Notes: a model not told the origin generated them from the sequence alone. Counted from the first letter of the stretch, positions 48,528 through 62,600 are shown. The stretch: 64,000 nucleotides of DNA from Physcomitrium patens (GCF_000002425.4 NC_037271.1:4825582-4889581); one strand, 5' to 3'. Numbers and translations: made by a program.

Positions 48528-51500
48528 AATTGATAAGGGTACACTTACAATATTAGAGCTTTGTCTTCTCTTGATTAAAAGAAGATTATTTTTTTTTTCT
48601 TGATAAAACATAAGCATATTAGAAGTTGTGGATTATCTTCTTCTAAACTAATATTGTTGTTAATATCTTCTTTGTTTTCAAGTCCTTTCTTTTGCTTCTC
48701 TTGAATAATATTAGACATTTATTTTATAAGTATCATCATGGCAAAGCTTATTGAAATGAAGAGTACAATAGTACAAATATAAGAGCAATTGAGGGAATTA
48801 ATACTTTTGTTGCATCAACTTAGTTTACCACTATAAGGAACAACAAGAATGGCAGGAAGTGAAGATATAGATATGATTGGAGTTGCTTCAACATTTGTAT
48901 GCAATCGTATCTCTTCTCCTATGGTGGAATATCCTTCTATTACTAAAAAATCAAGACTTACCTTGCTTAAGAAGTTTGATAGCATAAGATCCAAGTTTTG
49001 AAGATTCATCAATTAAGTATAACTTGTGATTAAACTTCAACTCTAAAGCTATCCAATTCCAAGATTGCAAGTTAGATTCATTGGTACATTTCTTTTAGAT
49101 TCAGTATTATTGTGGTTTTCATCTTTTTCTTAAATGATAAGATTTAATATTGAATAATTTAGAAGATTTTTTAATGGAGTTTCGATCCATGTATGAAAAA
49201 CATGATGCAACTTGTATTACAATTAACAAGATCCGTATTTTATGACAAGGCAATCGATATGTAACATTATTTGCTTCACAATTTTGACAACTTTCAACTG
49301 ATATTAAGTAAGATGATGTTACACTAATTAGCCACTTTCTCTACGGATTACAATATGAGGTAAAGAAATTGATGCTCAACTTATCTAATCCTCAAACATT
49401 GAGTTAAGCAATTGACTTTGCTATGAAAGCTGACAATTGACTTTTTGAATTTCGATATGAAAGTCAAACAAGTGGGCCTCAATGTTATTATAATTCAATG
49501 ACAAGACCAATACCTCTTGAACACATATATTCAGAAGTTGAGGATATGTAAATTGATGCAATACGTTTCAAATCTCTTACTAAGCAAGAAAAGACTTATC
49601 ACCATCAAAAACAATTGTGCTTATATTGTAGAGAATCTAAATATATTGCTCAATAATGTCAAAAGAAGTGATGCAATTATAGTATGATGAGTACAAATGT
49701 CAAAGAAGACAATATATCAGATCAAGTTTGTCCAATTATAAAAGGTATCATGCGGCTAGAATCTTATACAATATCTAATAAAGGTCTTATTCTCTCTTTA
49801 GAACTATCTCTTTGTTTTACATTAAATATTATTTTAGGACCTATACATTACAAAGTCTTTGTCTTATTAGATTTAGGAATGTCAATGTGTTTTTTAGATG
49901 AAGAATTTGCTAAAAGTCTTAGCATATCTTTAGTAAGGAAAATTAAAGCTATACATGTAGAAGTCATAGATGGTCGTTTGTTGTCTTCTAGAGATATTAC
50001 TTACAAAACCTTTTCTATAAAAGTAATAATCGATGGTCATAATAGCTTTGTTATATTTAATATTATTAGACCTTCTTCTAATCCAATAATTTATTGTGAG
50101 TAAAAAAATACAACCCTCAAGTAGATTGGATTTCTCATACTCTCAATTTTTCTAAAAATATAACTAAGAATATAATTAATGAAGTAAAAAATCACAAGTT
50201 TAAGTTAATTAAACCTATATTTGTAGGTGCAAGAGTTTTTTTGCATGTTGCAAAAGAAGGATCACCTTGTGTCATTTATGTGACATCCATTTCTAGTGGT
50301 GAAAGACTTCAAGTGGCATTCCAAGCCAATATCAAAAATTTCAAGATATATTTATAAAAACGAATATGGATACTCTTTCAAAACATTATTTCTATGACTA
50401 TTCAATTGATCTTCAAAAAAAAACACAACTGCCATTTGGACCAATCTACAATTTATAATAAAATGAGTTGGTAGAATTCAAGGAGTATATTGAAGAGAAT
50501 CTAGCCAAGAACTTCATATACCATTCCAAATCTCCAACAAGAGCCCCAATTCTATTTGTGAAGAAAAAAGATAGATCATTATGGATGTGTGTTTATTATC
50601 GAGGACTCAACAATATCACCATCAAGAACACATATCCACTACCTTTAATATTTGGACTTCTTGATCAATTGATTCAAGCTAAGATCTATACAAGATTAGA
50701 TCTACAAAGAGCATACAATCTGATATGCAATAAAAAAGGAGATGAATAGAAGATTGTATTTCGAATTAGGTATTATATTTTGAATATAATATTATGCATT
50801 TTGGACTTACAAATGTACCAATAGCTTTTCAACATCTTATGAATGATTTTTTTTGATAGTTTTTGGACGATTTTTTGTATGTTATCTAGATGATATCTTA
50901 ATCTATTTTAAAAATATAAAAGAACATGAATTTCATGTTTGTCATGTGTTACAAAAATTAAGAGATATAGGACTCTAGACTAAGATAGAAAAATGTATAT
51001 TCTACTCTATTCAAGTTGACTTCTTAGATTATATTATTTCAAACAATGGACTCATGATGGATCTTAAGAAAGTTCAAACTATTATGGATTGGAAGATCCC
51101 AAAAACGGTTTAAGATGTCTAATATTTTTTGGAATTTGCTAATTACTATCAGATCTTCATTAAAGACTTCTCTTGAACTATAGCTCTATTTACATGTTTG
51201 ACTTGTAAAGACAAACTTCAATGGAATCAGGAAGTGGAAGCAACATTTGAAGCTTTATAGACAACCTTTGTTTCTGCACCAATCTTGTATTACGTTGACT
51301 TTTTTAAGGTATTCTTTATGGAAATAGATCCATCAAACTTTGTTTTGGGTGCTGTATTATCACAAATGAGAATAGATGATAAACTTCACCTAGCAGCTTT
51401 TTATTCCAGGAAATTTTTAGCAACTAAGATTAACTATGAGATTTATAACAAAGAACTTCTTGCAATTATGGATTCTTTCCAAGAATAGCCTCATTATTTA

Positions 51501-53793
51501 GAAGGCGCTTCCAGTTTAGTCACCGTGTATACGGATCACAAGAACCTTAAGTATTTCTTATCAACTTGTGTTTTGAATTGTTGCTAAGCTCGTTGGAGCA
51601 TGTCTTTGTCAAGATTTGAGTTCAATATTACTTATCGGCTATGAAAACAATAAGGTTTGTCTAATGTCCTTTTCAAATGTTTTTAACTTGCATCTAAAGA
51701 AAAAGATACAACTATTGATCAATAAAGGATAATTTTATTAAAGCCAAAATAATTTCATCTTCAAATAGTAAAATCAATATTAACTATTGATTCAATTTTT
51801 CTCAAACAAATTCAATCAAGTATGTCTTCTGATTCTCTTGTTCATGATATCAAAAATACTTCTTCTAAGTCTTGTAATACTTCAAAGTTCGAGTTCAAGA
51901 ATAACCTATATTATTTTGAAGGACGCTTATATGTGCAAGAAGGAGAAGCATGTTTATATGTTCTTCAAGCACATCATGACCTTTCAACAGTATGATATTT
52001 TAGATACAACAAGACTTTAGAGCTGATATCCAGAGATTTTTGGTGGCTCTAAATGTAGAAGGCTATAAAAGATTTTGTTCAATCATGTGACATTTGTTCA
52101 AGGTCAAAAACTCCTTGGCATCAACATTGTGGACTTCTTTAGCCATTATCTATTTCAAAACAACTATGGTCGTCTATTTCTATGGATTTTATTATAGATC
52201 TTTTAGTCTTAGGATTGTGTGATTCTATATTCATGATAGTAGATTGTTTTATCAAAATGACAAATCTTTTACTATGCACAAAATCTATCATATGTAAAAA
52301 AACTGCTAAGTTTTTTCTTGACAATATCTATCAATATCATGGATTGTCAAAAGATATTATATCAATTAGGAGGATTCAATTTGTATTAAGATTTTAGAGA
52401 AATCTTTTTAAGATTTTAAAAGTAGACATAAAACTTTCTTCAATTATTCATCCTCAAATTGATGGACAGATAAAGCATGTCAACCAAGTTTTGGAGCAAT
52501 ATTTAAGATATACCATCAATTATCAACAAGACAATTGGAGAATCCTCTTGCCATTGACAAAGTTTGCTTATAATAATATAATATATTCTTCTATGCAACA
52601 AACACCTTTCTTTATTAATTATGGTTATTATCCACAACTTGATATTTTTGACTTTTCAAAAGTTGATAATCCTATGGCAAAAGGTTTGACAAATTGTTTG
52701 TCACTGCTACATGCAACAATGAAGGTGTAATTAAAAGAAGCTCAAGAACGACAAAAGATCAATGCAGATGCCTATCGAAAGAAACAACGACAATTCAATA
52801 TAGGTGACAAGGTATGGTTACTTCATTGTAATATCAAGACTACTCATTCTTGTGATAAGTTGGACTATTGTAAGCTTGGATCTTTTTCTATTTGTCGAGA
52901 AATCAATCAAGTCACTTATCAATTACATCTATTAGAGTTAATGAAGATCCATCTTGTCTTCCACGTGTCTCTTCTTAAATCATACAAGACTATGAATATA
53001 CTAAGAAGAAGACAAGCTCTACCTCCTCGTATGGAAGTAGATAATAATGAAGAGTTTGAAGTGGAAGAAATTCTAGACTCAAGAGGGTGCCGAAATAAAT
53101 TAGAATATTTTGTTCATTGGCATGAATATGATATAAGTGAATGTACATGGGAGCCAATAAAGAATCTTACAGATGCAACATAGGTGGTAGAGGCTTTTTA
53201 TCGACAACATCCATCATAACCAAGATGAAGAATAGAAAGTCTTTGCTATAAAAGAAATAAGGTCTAGGAAAGATTACATTCTACCTTCTATCTTTGTTGT
53301 GGTTCTTATATATTTATGACATTAAAGAAATGAAGAAGCAAGAAGTAGTGGATTTGATTCAAAAGCCTTTGTTTACTGACTTGCCGAATGAGACCTTGCA
53401 ATTATGACCACCTTGAAGATGATGTAATCAAAATGAAGATCCTCAAGAATGACATGTTCTTCCTCAAATATATGGCAAAATACAAGACATTTGATATCAT
53501 GATCTCAAAAAGGACTCCCGATGTTTGATGATTTTATTGGAGGTAGGAACAACTCTTAATGGTGTTCTAAATGTTTTATTTGAAAGAAGTTATAAAGGCC
53601 TCAATAATGATCAAATAATTCGATAGTCTTCTTGTCCTAATCTCGAACATTATCGATGGTTGAGAGGCCATATCAACCATCTCTGAAGAGAACAAAGCTT
53701 AGACTATGTGGCAAATAGAATTCGTTACATCTTGGAATTCCTCAACATATAATGACTACTCTTCGTAGAACTTGTTCCTTGAAAAGGAGGTAA

Positions 53794-54338
53794 TATCATG
53801 GAGATATACATATAAACCAATAATTATTTATATGATTAGATAAAAGTAAGTAAAAGTAGGTTAATTCCATAATATCTTCTATAGAAGCTTTCTAAAAGCT
53901 TCATAGACGCTACTTTGACTCCATAGGTGTCTGTAATTGGTTTTTAGGTTAAAAACATGGTCAACAAGTTGGCCATGTATCACACATATTAATAGCTTGA
54001 AGAACAAGTTAAATATGTGGCCCACAGATAGAAAACTTGTCTTGTAAGCTAAGCAATGGTCCTGCAAAGTCAACACATATTAGAGGTCCTATACAACATT
54101 GCCATATAGCTCGTAGTTAGATAATATATATAGAGGCAAGAATGAAGCCTTCTTCACTCTTCTTAATTTCTTTCTTGCTTCTAGTCTAGATTTAAGAGTC
54201 TTTAGTTTTTTTTGTCTTTTGGCAATAGCCATTGTAGTTTCTTTTTAATATACATACTACTTTATTACTATTTTATCACTTTTCTTTTAACACAAAATTT
54301 CCAAGTTTATGCATCCTCTTCTATTCATATCCTTGACA
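53794..54338 (+). repeat. 3' LTR of element 4
   Basis: 545 bp, TATCATGG...CCTTGACA (TG changed to TA at the start). It aligns end to end with 47,990-48,527 and is followed by AAAGG. Confidence 0.9.
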
Positions 54339-54343
54339 AAAGG

Positions 54344-54959
54344 TTACATGTTAATATTTATTTATTTATTTATTTATTTAGTTGTTTATGTAATTTTATA
54401 TCTTAAAATATCTTAAAGTACAAAATAAGTTTGTTCTATCATCCATGCTTATTATTAGAAACTTCTCTATTTCTCATTATTATTTCACCATGATTTTGAT
54501 GGATTAAAAAAAGACATTTAATTTTGTTCCATATGTACAGACCTTCATCCATTTTTCAAAAGTATCTAGAATAATATTCTCTCATGTCATAAAAATCTTA
54601 AATATTTTTTTATTTTTTTATTTTTTATCATTGATTTATTATTAATTATTGATTTATTATTTTTTATGTTAAAGTCATTGTCATGTCTTGTATTGTTCAT
54701 GTCAGTTTTATTTATTTATTTATTTATTTATTTTCATAACCATTCTAAGAAACTAACTATTTTAACCATCGCAATGTGTCTCTCTTATATTGAGATAACC
54801 CATGTCAGTGCCACAAAAACTACAATGATGCAGAATTTCATCGACAAAGAATCATTCATTCACTACACATACATGCATTCATCCACTCTTCACATATTCA
54901 TTCATCCACAACTCTCGAACTCATTCATCTATTTGTTGGCAGCGCCGCTGTTAGACCAA
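54344..54959. other. AT-rich spacer with TTTA microsatellites
   Basis: No gene seen. Two (TTTA)n tracts, 54,356-54,381 and 54,706-54,733, lie between element 4 and the adenylate kinase gene. Confidence 0.6.
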
Positions 54960-55337
54960 GGGTGGGGAGGTGGGCACGCCGCACGCCGTCCCTCGCTCCT
55001 CCGCCATTGCCACCTTCACGGGGGACGGCTGTAGCTGCATCGCAATCGCCGCAGCAGGATCCCTATTTTAATCCGCACCTCCATTCGTTACAGACTGCTC
55101 CGACATGTAGCAGCGTGTGTCTCAACCAACGGCTGCTGTTTCTCCGGCACCATCCTCGCCCTCATTGCACTTCCACTCGCCGTTTCTCTCTGCAGTATTG
55201 CTGCCGTTTTATTGCGGAGATCTGCGTGTGTTTGGACGAGGTGGGTTGTTAGGAGGTTTTGGGGTTTGTGAGTGAGGTGTGTCTGTGTGTGTTTATTTTT
55301 TTCGTGGAAGGGTCGCGTTTTGGTGGGATTGGAAACG
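54960..55337 (+). promoter_or_regulatory. GC-rich 5' region of the adenylate kinase gene
   Basis: A sharp change to GC-rich DNA at about 54,940 runs into the coding start. The antisense and out-of-frame open stretches here look like GC-driven shadows. It probably holds the promoter and 5' untranslated region. Confidence 0.5.
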
Positions 55338-55753
55338 ATGGCGGCAGTGAGCCGCCTGCGGTGGACGATGAAGACGTTGAAGGCTGGGTTGCAGCAGCAG
55401 CCTAGGAGTATCACCTGGACGCGTTCTATGGGGCACGCGGCGCAACTCTCCATCGATGAGGAGGAGTGGCGCCAGCCTAACCTGCCCCTAGAGGGACTTC
55501 ACTCGCGGGAGAAGGATCGCGGCGTGCAATGGGTTTTTCTAGGCTGTCCTGGTGTAGGTAAAGGAACGTATGCTAGTCGCTTGGCTAAGTTGCTGGATGT
55601 GCCTCACATTGCTATGGGTGATCTCGTTCGACACGAGATCATGCAGAAATCGGCCATGGCAGAGCAGGTTTGATTTCCTCCACCTGCTTTTGACTATTGC
55701 AGTTTGGTTTGGACGGTCAATGATTTAAGCCGATGATATGTTAGCCTTTGTTT

Positions 55754-55785
<32 letters not shown>

Positions 55786-57095
55786 TTTTTCCGTTGATTT
55801 TTGGCCTCATATCCATGTATTTCGTTTATAGCATCGTTACAATCATTAGAACATTAAGGTTAGATCGCTAGAATGCAGTGACTATGTGGACGGTTTTTGA
55901 GTCGTCATGTATCTTCTCTGAGGGTGCTTACCCCTGCGAACAGGAATTCACGGGTTACTACGATACAAGTGCCCGTTTTATTTCGTGTAACTTTTTAAGG
56001 ATTGTTCTAACTTTGGTGTCACGTGGTGCTTGCAGTTGCAAAAAATAATGGGTGCAGGAAAACTCCTCCCTGATGAAGTAATTTTCAACCTCCTAACGAG
56101 GCGTCTTGAAAATGGAGTCTCTCGAGGGGAGTCAGGCTTCATCCTGGATGGATTTCCGCGGACAGTGAACCAGGCTGTGAGTATTGTGTCTAAAAGTTTT
56201 CTTGCTGTTCAGTCAGGTTGTTCATAGCGATAAGGATAGCATGCATTAACTAGGGTATCAATGCGATTAGTGATGCACTTTCGTATAGTGTATAATTCAC
56301 TGAATCAAGATTATTTACGTAGTATAAAGACGTGATTCTTGTATTTTGGAAGATTTGCGCTCATGTCTGATTGGATGTCTGCATTAGGTTTGTAATGGCA
56401 CCTATTTTGTGTCGACTTCTGAACGGAGACCAATCATGTTTGTGTATAGGAGATCATGAATGAAGTTGCAGATATAGATTTGGTTGTGAACTTGAAGTTA
56501 CGTGAAGACGTTTTGGTGACCAAATGTTTGGGACGGCGCATATGTAGCCAATGTGGGGGTAACTTCAATGTTGCGTCTATCGACGTTGATGGCTATGGCA
56601 ATGTTCCTCGTATCTACATGGCACCCCTGTTGCCGCCTCCTTCTTGTTCATCTAAGATGATCATTCGGGCTGATGATACTGAGGAAGTTGTGCGGGCTAG
56701 GCTGCGTGTCTACTACGAAGAGGTAATTATGTCACTCAACATCCCGTCTCGTGCGTACCTTGCATCGTTATGCAACTATGTATTAGCTGATTTCAAACAA
56801 CTCTCCTGGTTACATTACAGAATTTATGGAGTGGTTATAGTATTACGCTCTCAGTGAAACTCTTTGCTGTGCACATTAAATTTTGATATATTTTCTATGT
56901 ACAAAGTTAATCGGAGTGCTGGGGTGTTATCCATATCTGCAGAGTTTTCCCGTGGAATCTTACTATCGCTCCAAGGGCATGCTGCTAGACTTCGATGTGG
57001 CTGGGGGAGTTTCAGAGACATGGCCATTGTTATTGTCTGCATTGAACCTGAACGACAAGGGTGCAATCCAAAAAAGGTGGACAATGACTGCGTGA
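55338..57095 (+). CDS. Adenylate kinase, organellar (plastid ADK1-like)
   Basis: Four exons (55,338-55,667, 56,036-56,176, 56,450-56,722, 56,943-57,095), GT-AG introns, all phase 0, 298 residues. It catalyses ATP + AMP to 2 ADP. Seen: a Ser/Thr/Arg-rich leader poor in acidic residues to about 38, fitting a transit peptide; P-loop GCPGVGKGT (69-77); AMP-site segment IAMGDLVR (91-98); DGFPR (148-152); LID with LGRR and CSQCGGNFN (184-197); RADDTEEVVRARLR (230-243); C-terminal FPVESYYRSKG and GGVSETWP. The sequence VQWVFLGCPGVGKGTYASRL is nearly that of Arabidopsis plastid ADK1 as I remember it. Odd point: the usual Thr of the TGD motif is Met93. The start at 55,338 (AACGATGGCG) is preferred over an in-frame ATG at 55,272, which would add a hydrophobic lead-in. 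Plastid versus mitochondrial targeting is not settled. Confidence 0.93.
55750..55790 (+). repeat. (GTTTT)n tract in intron 1 of the adenylate kinase gene
   Basis: Low-complexity T-rich repeat with GTTTT units, inside the intron, far from both splice sites. Confidence 0.9.
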
Positions 57096-58456
57096 TTCAC
57101 CTACATCTGAATGAGCTGGAGCTGATTTTAGAAATTGGTTACTATTAAATGGACCCTGAGTTTAATGAAGAAACTCACATCTAGATCATTTCTAGAGTGA
57201 CGATTTTGTAGAGATTAAAACAACGATGCAACTTTAGTCGAAAAGTAGGAAAGTTTTGTACACTTCCTTTCAAAAACAATCTTTTATTGTCGTGAATTTC
57301 ATTCTTCATGTGAAAGATAAGTTTCTCACAATTGAGCCAATATTCGTGGTATGAAGGAACGCTTTCGCTGATTGATTTTCTCTCTCAACATTGGAGTCAG
57401 ACGAATGAAATGTGCGTAGTGGTGCGGGTGGCGTAGAACAATCAATGAGCCGGATGGCACTCCCAACAATAATACCAGATATGAAATTTAGCATTTAGCA
57501 TGGTGAAACAGAACACATCGCGGCAGTTGTTGTCTCTGATGTCCAATCTAGATTGAACCTTGGTGGAACTCGTAATTACGACTCTAAATTTGGGTATAGA
57601 CATCAACTGCATTCCGTAGTGAAACATTGATCTTGATTATAACCAGCTTGGTTCAATGTCGATCAAAATGGGCTAATTGTTAGGCGAATCTTAATTAGGT
57701 CTCTCATCTATTCGAAGCATCCGTTACTGCTAATCAAGGTATGTTTCGTGCCTGAAAACTTTGCAAACTACTTAATATTGGTCGATTAGGTGTTGAGGGA
57801 AGAAATCAAGAATGTTGATTGAAGATCATGGCAAATCATGTGGTAGTGTTCTGCCTCATGTTGCTTTCAATATAAGCAAGAGATAATCATTCTCTTATTT
57901 TTATTTTTTAATTGCCTTTGATGGCAATCTTTAGACTCATTCAAATTGTAGAAGTATTTCATCATCTTTCTTTTAAAAAACGAATATATTTATATATATA
58001 AAAATAAATATTCATGTTATTTTTTTAATTTGATTTAAGAAAAAAAAAAATCTAATCATTTCTATTATTAAATACCAATATGGCTTGTGTATCCCTGGTA
58101 CACCCAGCTATTGTCAAAGAAAATTCTGATTTCATTATTTAAAACAAAAAAAAATCATTACATTGAGTTAATAATTTTAAATTGATTAAATTAATCATTT
58201 GTTCAATATATAATGTGAGAGAAATAAATATGTTATTTTATTCTAATTTATGATAAAGATGGTTGTTTGATTATATATATAAGAAATTATTAAAGTGATC
58301 CAATCATTTACTAAATCAACTAATCCATCATCATTAGTTGAGGATCCAACAATTTTTTCATTGATTTTTGACCAATACAGATCTAATAGTGGAGAATTTT
58401 TTGATGATGGTTAAGATAGGTAGGTTAATTTAATAAATATTTAGGTCACTTTAAAA

Positions 58457-58487
<31 letters not shown>

Positions 58488-58861
58488 TTATTATAGGAAC
58501 TATTTTAGTATTTAGGATGACTTCTTATGTTATAATCTATTACTTGTATAAATTAGCTTTGCCATCATAGATACACAATGTTTGTACCAATAATCACATA
58601 CAAAATAAATTGTATAGTATAATTAGCCTTACTTTTATAGAGAAATAAATAGACAAGATTCTATTATACATATAGATGCATCAATATATAATATTTATTA
58701 TAATTAAGAATATTAAAATTAACTATTATTTTATAAGACTTTTCAATATAATTAGAGTCTTTAATCCAATGATTTTTAAAACAAAATATTTGACAAAAAA
58801 TTGATTTGGGAGTTTTTGAAAATAATAACATATTATGATATATTTATATATTTTATTTAGA
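57096..58861. other. 3' flank and AT-rich spacer
   Basis: 57,096-57,900 is mixed-composition 3' flank of the adenylate kinase gene without a recognisable gene. After that it is AT-rich low-complexity DNA with a (TA)n tract at 58,462-58,488. The last five bases before element 5 are TTAGA; its right-hand flank is outside the window. Confidence 0.55.
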
Positions 58862-59402
58862 TGTCATGGATATACATATGTATTCTAATAAATACCTATA
58901 TGATTAAATAGAAATAAGTAAAAGTAGATAAAAATAAGTTAATTTCATCATACCTTCTAAAAAAGCTTCTTAGAAGCTTCATAGATGCTGCTTTGACTGT
59001 ACATGTGTTTGTAGTTGATTGGTAGGTTAGAAACTTCATCAACAATTTAACCACTTATTGGTAACTTGCAGAACAAGCTAACTATGTGGCGTACATATAG
59101 AAAACTTGCCTTGTAAGCTAAGATATGTATCTTGCAAAGTCAACACATTTTGGAGGTTCAATAAGACATCGCCATATAACTCTTAATTAAGAATATATAT
59201 GGAGGCAAGAGTGAAGCCTTCTTCACTCTTATCAATGCCTTTCTTGTGCTTAGTCTTGTTTTCAAGACTTTTTAGTCTTCTTATTTTTGGCAATAGCCAT
59301 TCTATTTCAATATTATATCATCTTTGAGTGATACTTTAATTCTTTTCAGTAATATAAGAGTGTATTTGTGAATTTCTTTCTTCAAGATTCATGTCCTTGA
59401 CA
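58862..59402 (+). repeat. 5' LTR of element 5
   Basis: 541 bp, TGTCATGG...CCTTGACA. TATA box at about 59,193-59,200; inverted repeat at 59,206-59,216 and 59,221-59,231. The start-site sequence CACTCTTATCAA (59,224-59,235) pairs at 10 of 12 positions with 59,405-59,416, two bases after the LTR. Confidence 0.88.
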
Positions 59403-59444
59403 GTTTGACAATAGTGAAGAACTTTTGTATCTATCTTGTTTTAA

Positions 59445-59617
59445 AAGTGAGTAGATAATTTCACTTCTATTGTTGTAATTTGAAGGTTGCAAACTATTCA
59501 TCTTTAAACAAATAATCTTGTTTTTTTAATACTGATCTTTTCTTAAAAGAAAGTAGATTATCTTTCTTTGTAGAAATTTTATTTGATATTAGAGGTTGTG
59601 GATTATCCTCTTCTAAT
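59445..59617 (+). promoter_or_regulatory. Reiterated hairpins in the leader of element 5
   Basis: Three clear stem-loops: AAGTGA/TCACTT (59,445-59,466, loop GTAGATAATT), AAAGAAAG/CTTTCTTT (59,546-59,569, loop TAGATTAT) and AGAGG/CCTCT (59,591-59,611, loop TTGTGGATTAT). A decayed fourth lies at about 59,480-59,508. The stems differ but the loops are alike. They match the position and loop of the hairpins in element 2. Confidence 0.55.
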
Positions 59618-62600
59618 TTAATTTTTGAATTTATTTGAGTTGTGTATAGAAGAAAAGATTACGGATGCTACTTTCAATGGAAGTGAGAATAGATTTGCAA
59701 ATATTGTCCATCTTCATGAGCTTGTCAACATTCATGTATTTCTAATGTGGTTCATAGAGGTATTATTCCTATGCCTATGGAAGAAGTTCAAAGTCTGTAA
59801 GAAAAAGTTGTGCAATTGAAGAAAACAAGTAGATTGTCCTCACAACCAAATCTAAGAAGTTTGCTTCTACAAGTATGACATTTGCTTCTACAAGTATGAC
59901 ATGGACAAGGATTAATATGCCTGAGAAGTTTGATAGAACAAGATCAAAATTTTGAAGATTTCTACAACAAGTCAAGTTCTATTCAAGATTGCATCACTTC
60001 CAATATCAGTACGTTTTAAATTCCTCACGGAGCACAAAAAGAGTCAATGACGTCAAGAAGGTTTATGTTTATATTGTGGAGAAGCTAAACACACTATTCA
60101 ATATTGTTCAAAGAAATAACGTAAGTACAAAATGAGAAGCATGGTTGCCAAAAAAGATGATGTGTTTAAAAATAAGTTTCTCCACCTATAATAGTGACAA
60201 TGTGGCTAAAATCTTGCGCAACTTCTAGTAAAGTTCATATTCTCTTTTCAAACCCCTCATCTTATTTTACAATAGAAGTTTATTTAGAACCAAAAAATCA
60301 CAAAGTCTTAGCTTTGCTAGATTTAAGAGCCTTATCCTGATTTATAGATGAAGATTTTGTCAAAAAATAAGAAATATTTTTTGTCATAAAAACTAAACTT
60401 ATACATGTAGAAGTTATAGATAGTCGTTTGTTATCTTTTAGAGATGTTATGCATGAGACTACTCCTTTAGATGTAGCAATTAAAGATAATAATAGTATTA
60501 TAATATTTAATATAATAAGATCTTTATCAAATCTAGTTATTTTAGGATTATCTTGGTTACAAAAATATAATTCCCAGATAGATTGGATTTCTTATAATTT
60601 TAAATTTTTTTGATAGTTTAATCCAAAATTTTGTTAGTCTAGTGAAAATACAGAAGTTTAGTATATTCAAACCCTTACCGATAGGTGCGAGAGCTTTCAT
60701 GCATGCCACAAAAGAAGGGATATTTTTTGCTATATATACTATGCCCATTTTTGATGGTGAGAAGAATCAAGTAATATTCCTAGTCAGTATTAAGTTTTCT
60801 AGGATGTTTTTTTAAAAAAGAATATAGATATTTTTCTAGAATATTGTCATTATGATTGTTCCATCAATCTTTCAAAAGGAACTCAACTAGCATTTGGACC
60901 AATTTATAGCCTATCACAAAACAAGTTGGCCACATTCAAGAAATGCATTGATGAAAACTTGATTAAAAATTTCATTTGTCATTCTAAATCTTGAGCTAGG
61001 ACTCCTCTCTTATTTGTGAAGAAAAAAGATGGATCTTTATAGATGTATGTTGACTATTTAGTACTCAATAAGATCACCATCAAGAATAGATACTTTCTAC
61101 CTTTGATTTCAAAACTCTTTGATCAATTGAATCAAGTAAAGATCTATATAAAAATTGATCTACCAGAAATATATAATTTGGTATACATTAAAAAAAGAGA
61201 TAAATAAAAAATTAAGTTTTAAACCAAATATGGATATTTTGAATATAATGTCATGCCTTTTGGACTCACAAATGTACTAGCTTTTTTTTAACATCTAATG
61301 AATATGTCATTTGTGAGTTTCTTAATGATATTATCATTTATTATTTAGACGATATCTTAATCTACTACAAGAATAAAAAAGAGCATGAAATTCATATTTG
61401 TTGTGTGTTACAAAAATTTAGAGATGCAAGATTATATCCCAAGTTGAAAAAGTGTATATTCCATACTATTTAAGTTGACTTTTTAGAATATATTATTTCT
61501 AAAAAAGAACTAATAATAGATTTTAAGAAGATCTAGACTATCATAAATTAGAAGATTTCAAGAACAATAAGAGATGTGCAATGCTTTTTGAGCTTTGCCA
61601 ATTACTATTGGATCTTTATTAAGAAATTTTTTCAAGTTGTAGCTCCACTTACACATTTGGCTTGTAAAAACAAAGTTAAATAGAGTAAAGAAATCAAAGC
61701 ATTGTTTGATGCTTTAAAAAAATAGTTTATTTGTACACCAATCGTATATCATATTAACTTCTCCAAGGTATTTTTCATAGAAGCAAATGCATCAAAAATT
61801 ACCTTGGATGTAGTATTATCACAAATGGGAGTAGATAAAAAGTTCCACCTATTAGCTTTTTATGTTAAAACGTTTTTAGTAACCAAGATTAATTACAACA
61901 TCCATGACAAAGAGCTCTTTGCAATCATGGATTCATTGAAGAATGGCATTATTATTTAGAAGGTGTCTCAAGTCTAGTTACTATGTATATAAATTAAAAG
62001 AATCTTGAGTATTTCATATGAGCACATGTTTTGAATCGTTGCCAAGCTTCTTAGAACATGTCTTTATTAAGATTTGATTTCACGATCACTTATCAACTCA
62101 AAAAACAAGAAGGTTTGTTGGACATCTTTTGTAGACATTCTTATCTTGTACCAAAAGAAGGAGATACATCTTTTGATCAATAAAGAATAATTTTCATGAA
62201 GCCAAATTATTTTCACCTTTAAGCAATAAAATCAACATTGACTATTGATTCAACTTTTGTCAAGCAAATTCAATCAAGTATGTCTTTTAATCCTTTTGTC
62301 TATAATATCAAGAATAATTCTTCTAAGTCTCATGATACTTCCAAGTTTGAGTTCAAGAATAACTTACTCTACTTTGAGGGGCGATAATGCATTCTAGAAG
62401 GTAGAACACAATTACATGTTTTTTAAACTCATCATAATTTTTCAGCAGTCGGATATTTTGGATATAAGAAGATTTTAGAGCTAGTATCAAGAGATTTTTA
62501 GTAGCCTTAAATATAAAAGGTAGTCAAAGCCTTTGTACAATCATGTAATATTTTTTCAACATCCAAAATTCCTTGCCATCGACTTTATAGACTTATTTAG

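Larger units (their letters stand above)
47990..54338 (+). mobile_element. Element 4: complete-length Ty3/gypsy chromovirus, 6.3 kb
   Basis: Fossil LTR retrotransposon with both ends and a perfect 5-bp target repeat, AAAGG at 47,985-47,989 and 54,339-54,343. Parts: 5' LTR 47,990-48,527; leader; gag about 48,738-49,680; protease about 49,760-50,100; reverse transcriptase about 50,380-51,100; RNase H about 51,280-51,660; integrase about 51,980-52,800; chromodomain about 52,990-53,200; post-chromodomain region about 53,330-53,745; purine-rich tract 53,782-53,793; 3' LTR 53,794-54,338. The two LTRs differ at roughly one position in seven by eye, so the insertion is clearly older than element 2. 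Coding parts are broken in tens of places and AT-rich. Confidence 0.92.

Noticed and set aside
55088-55453. Minus-strand 121-codon frame across the adenylate kinase start
   Set aside because: Antisense to a confident exon and GC-rich promoter; no family match.
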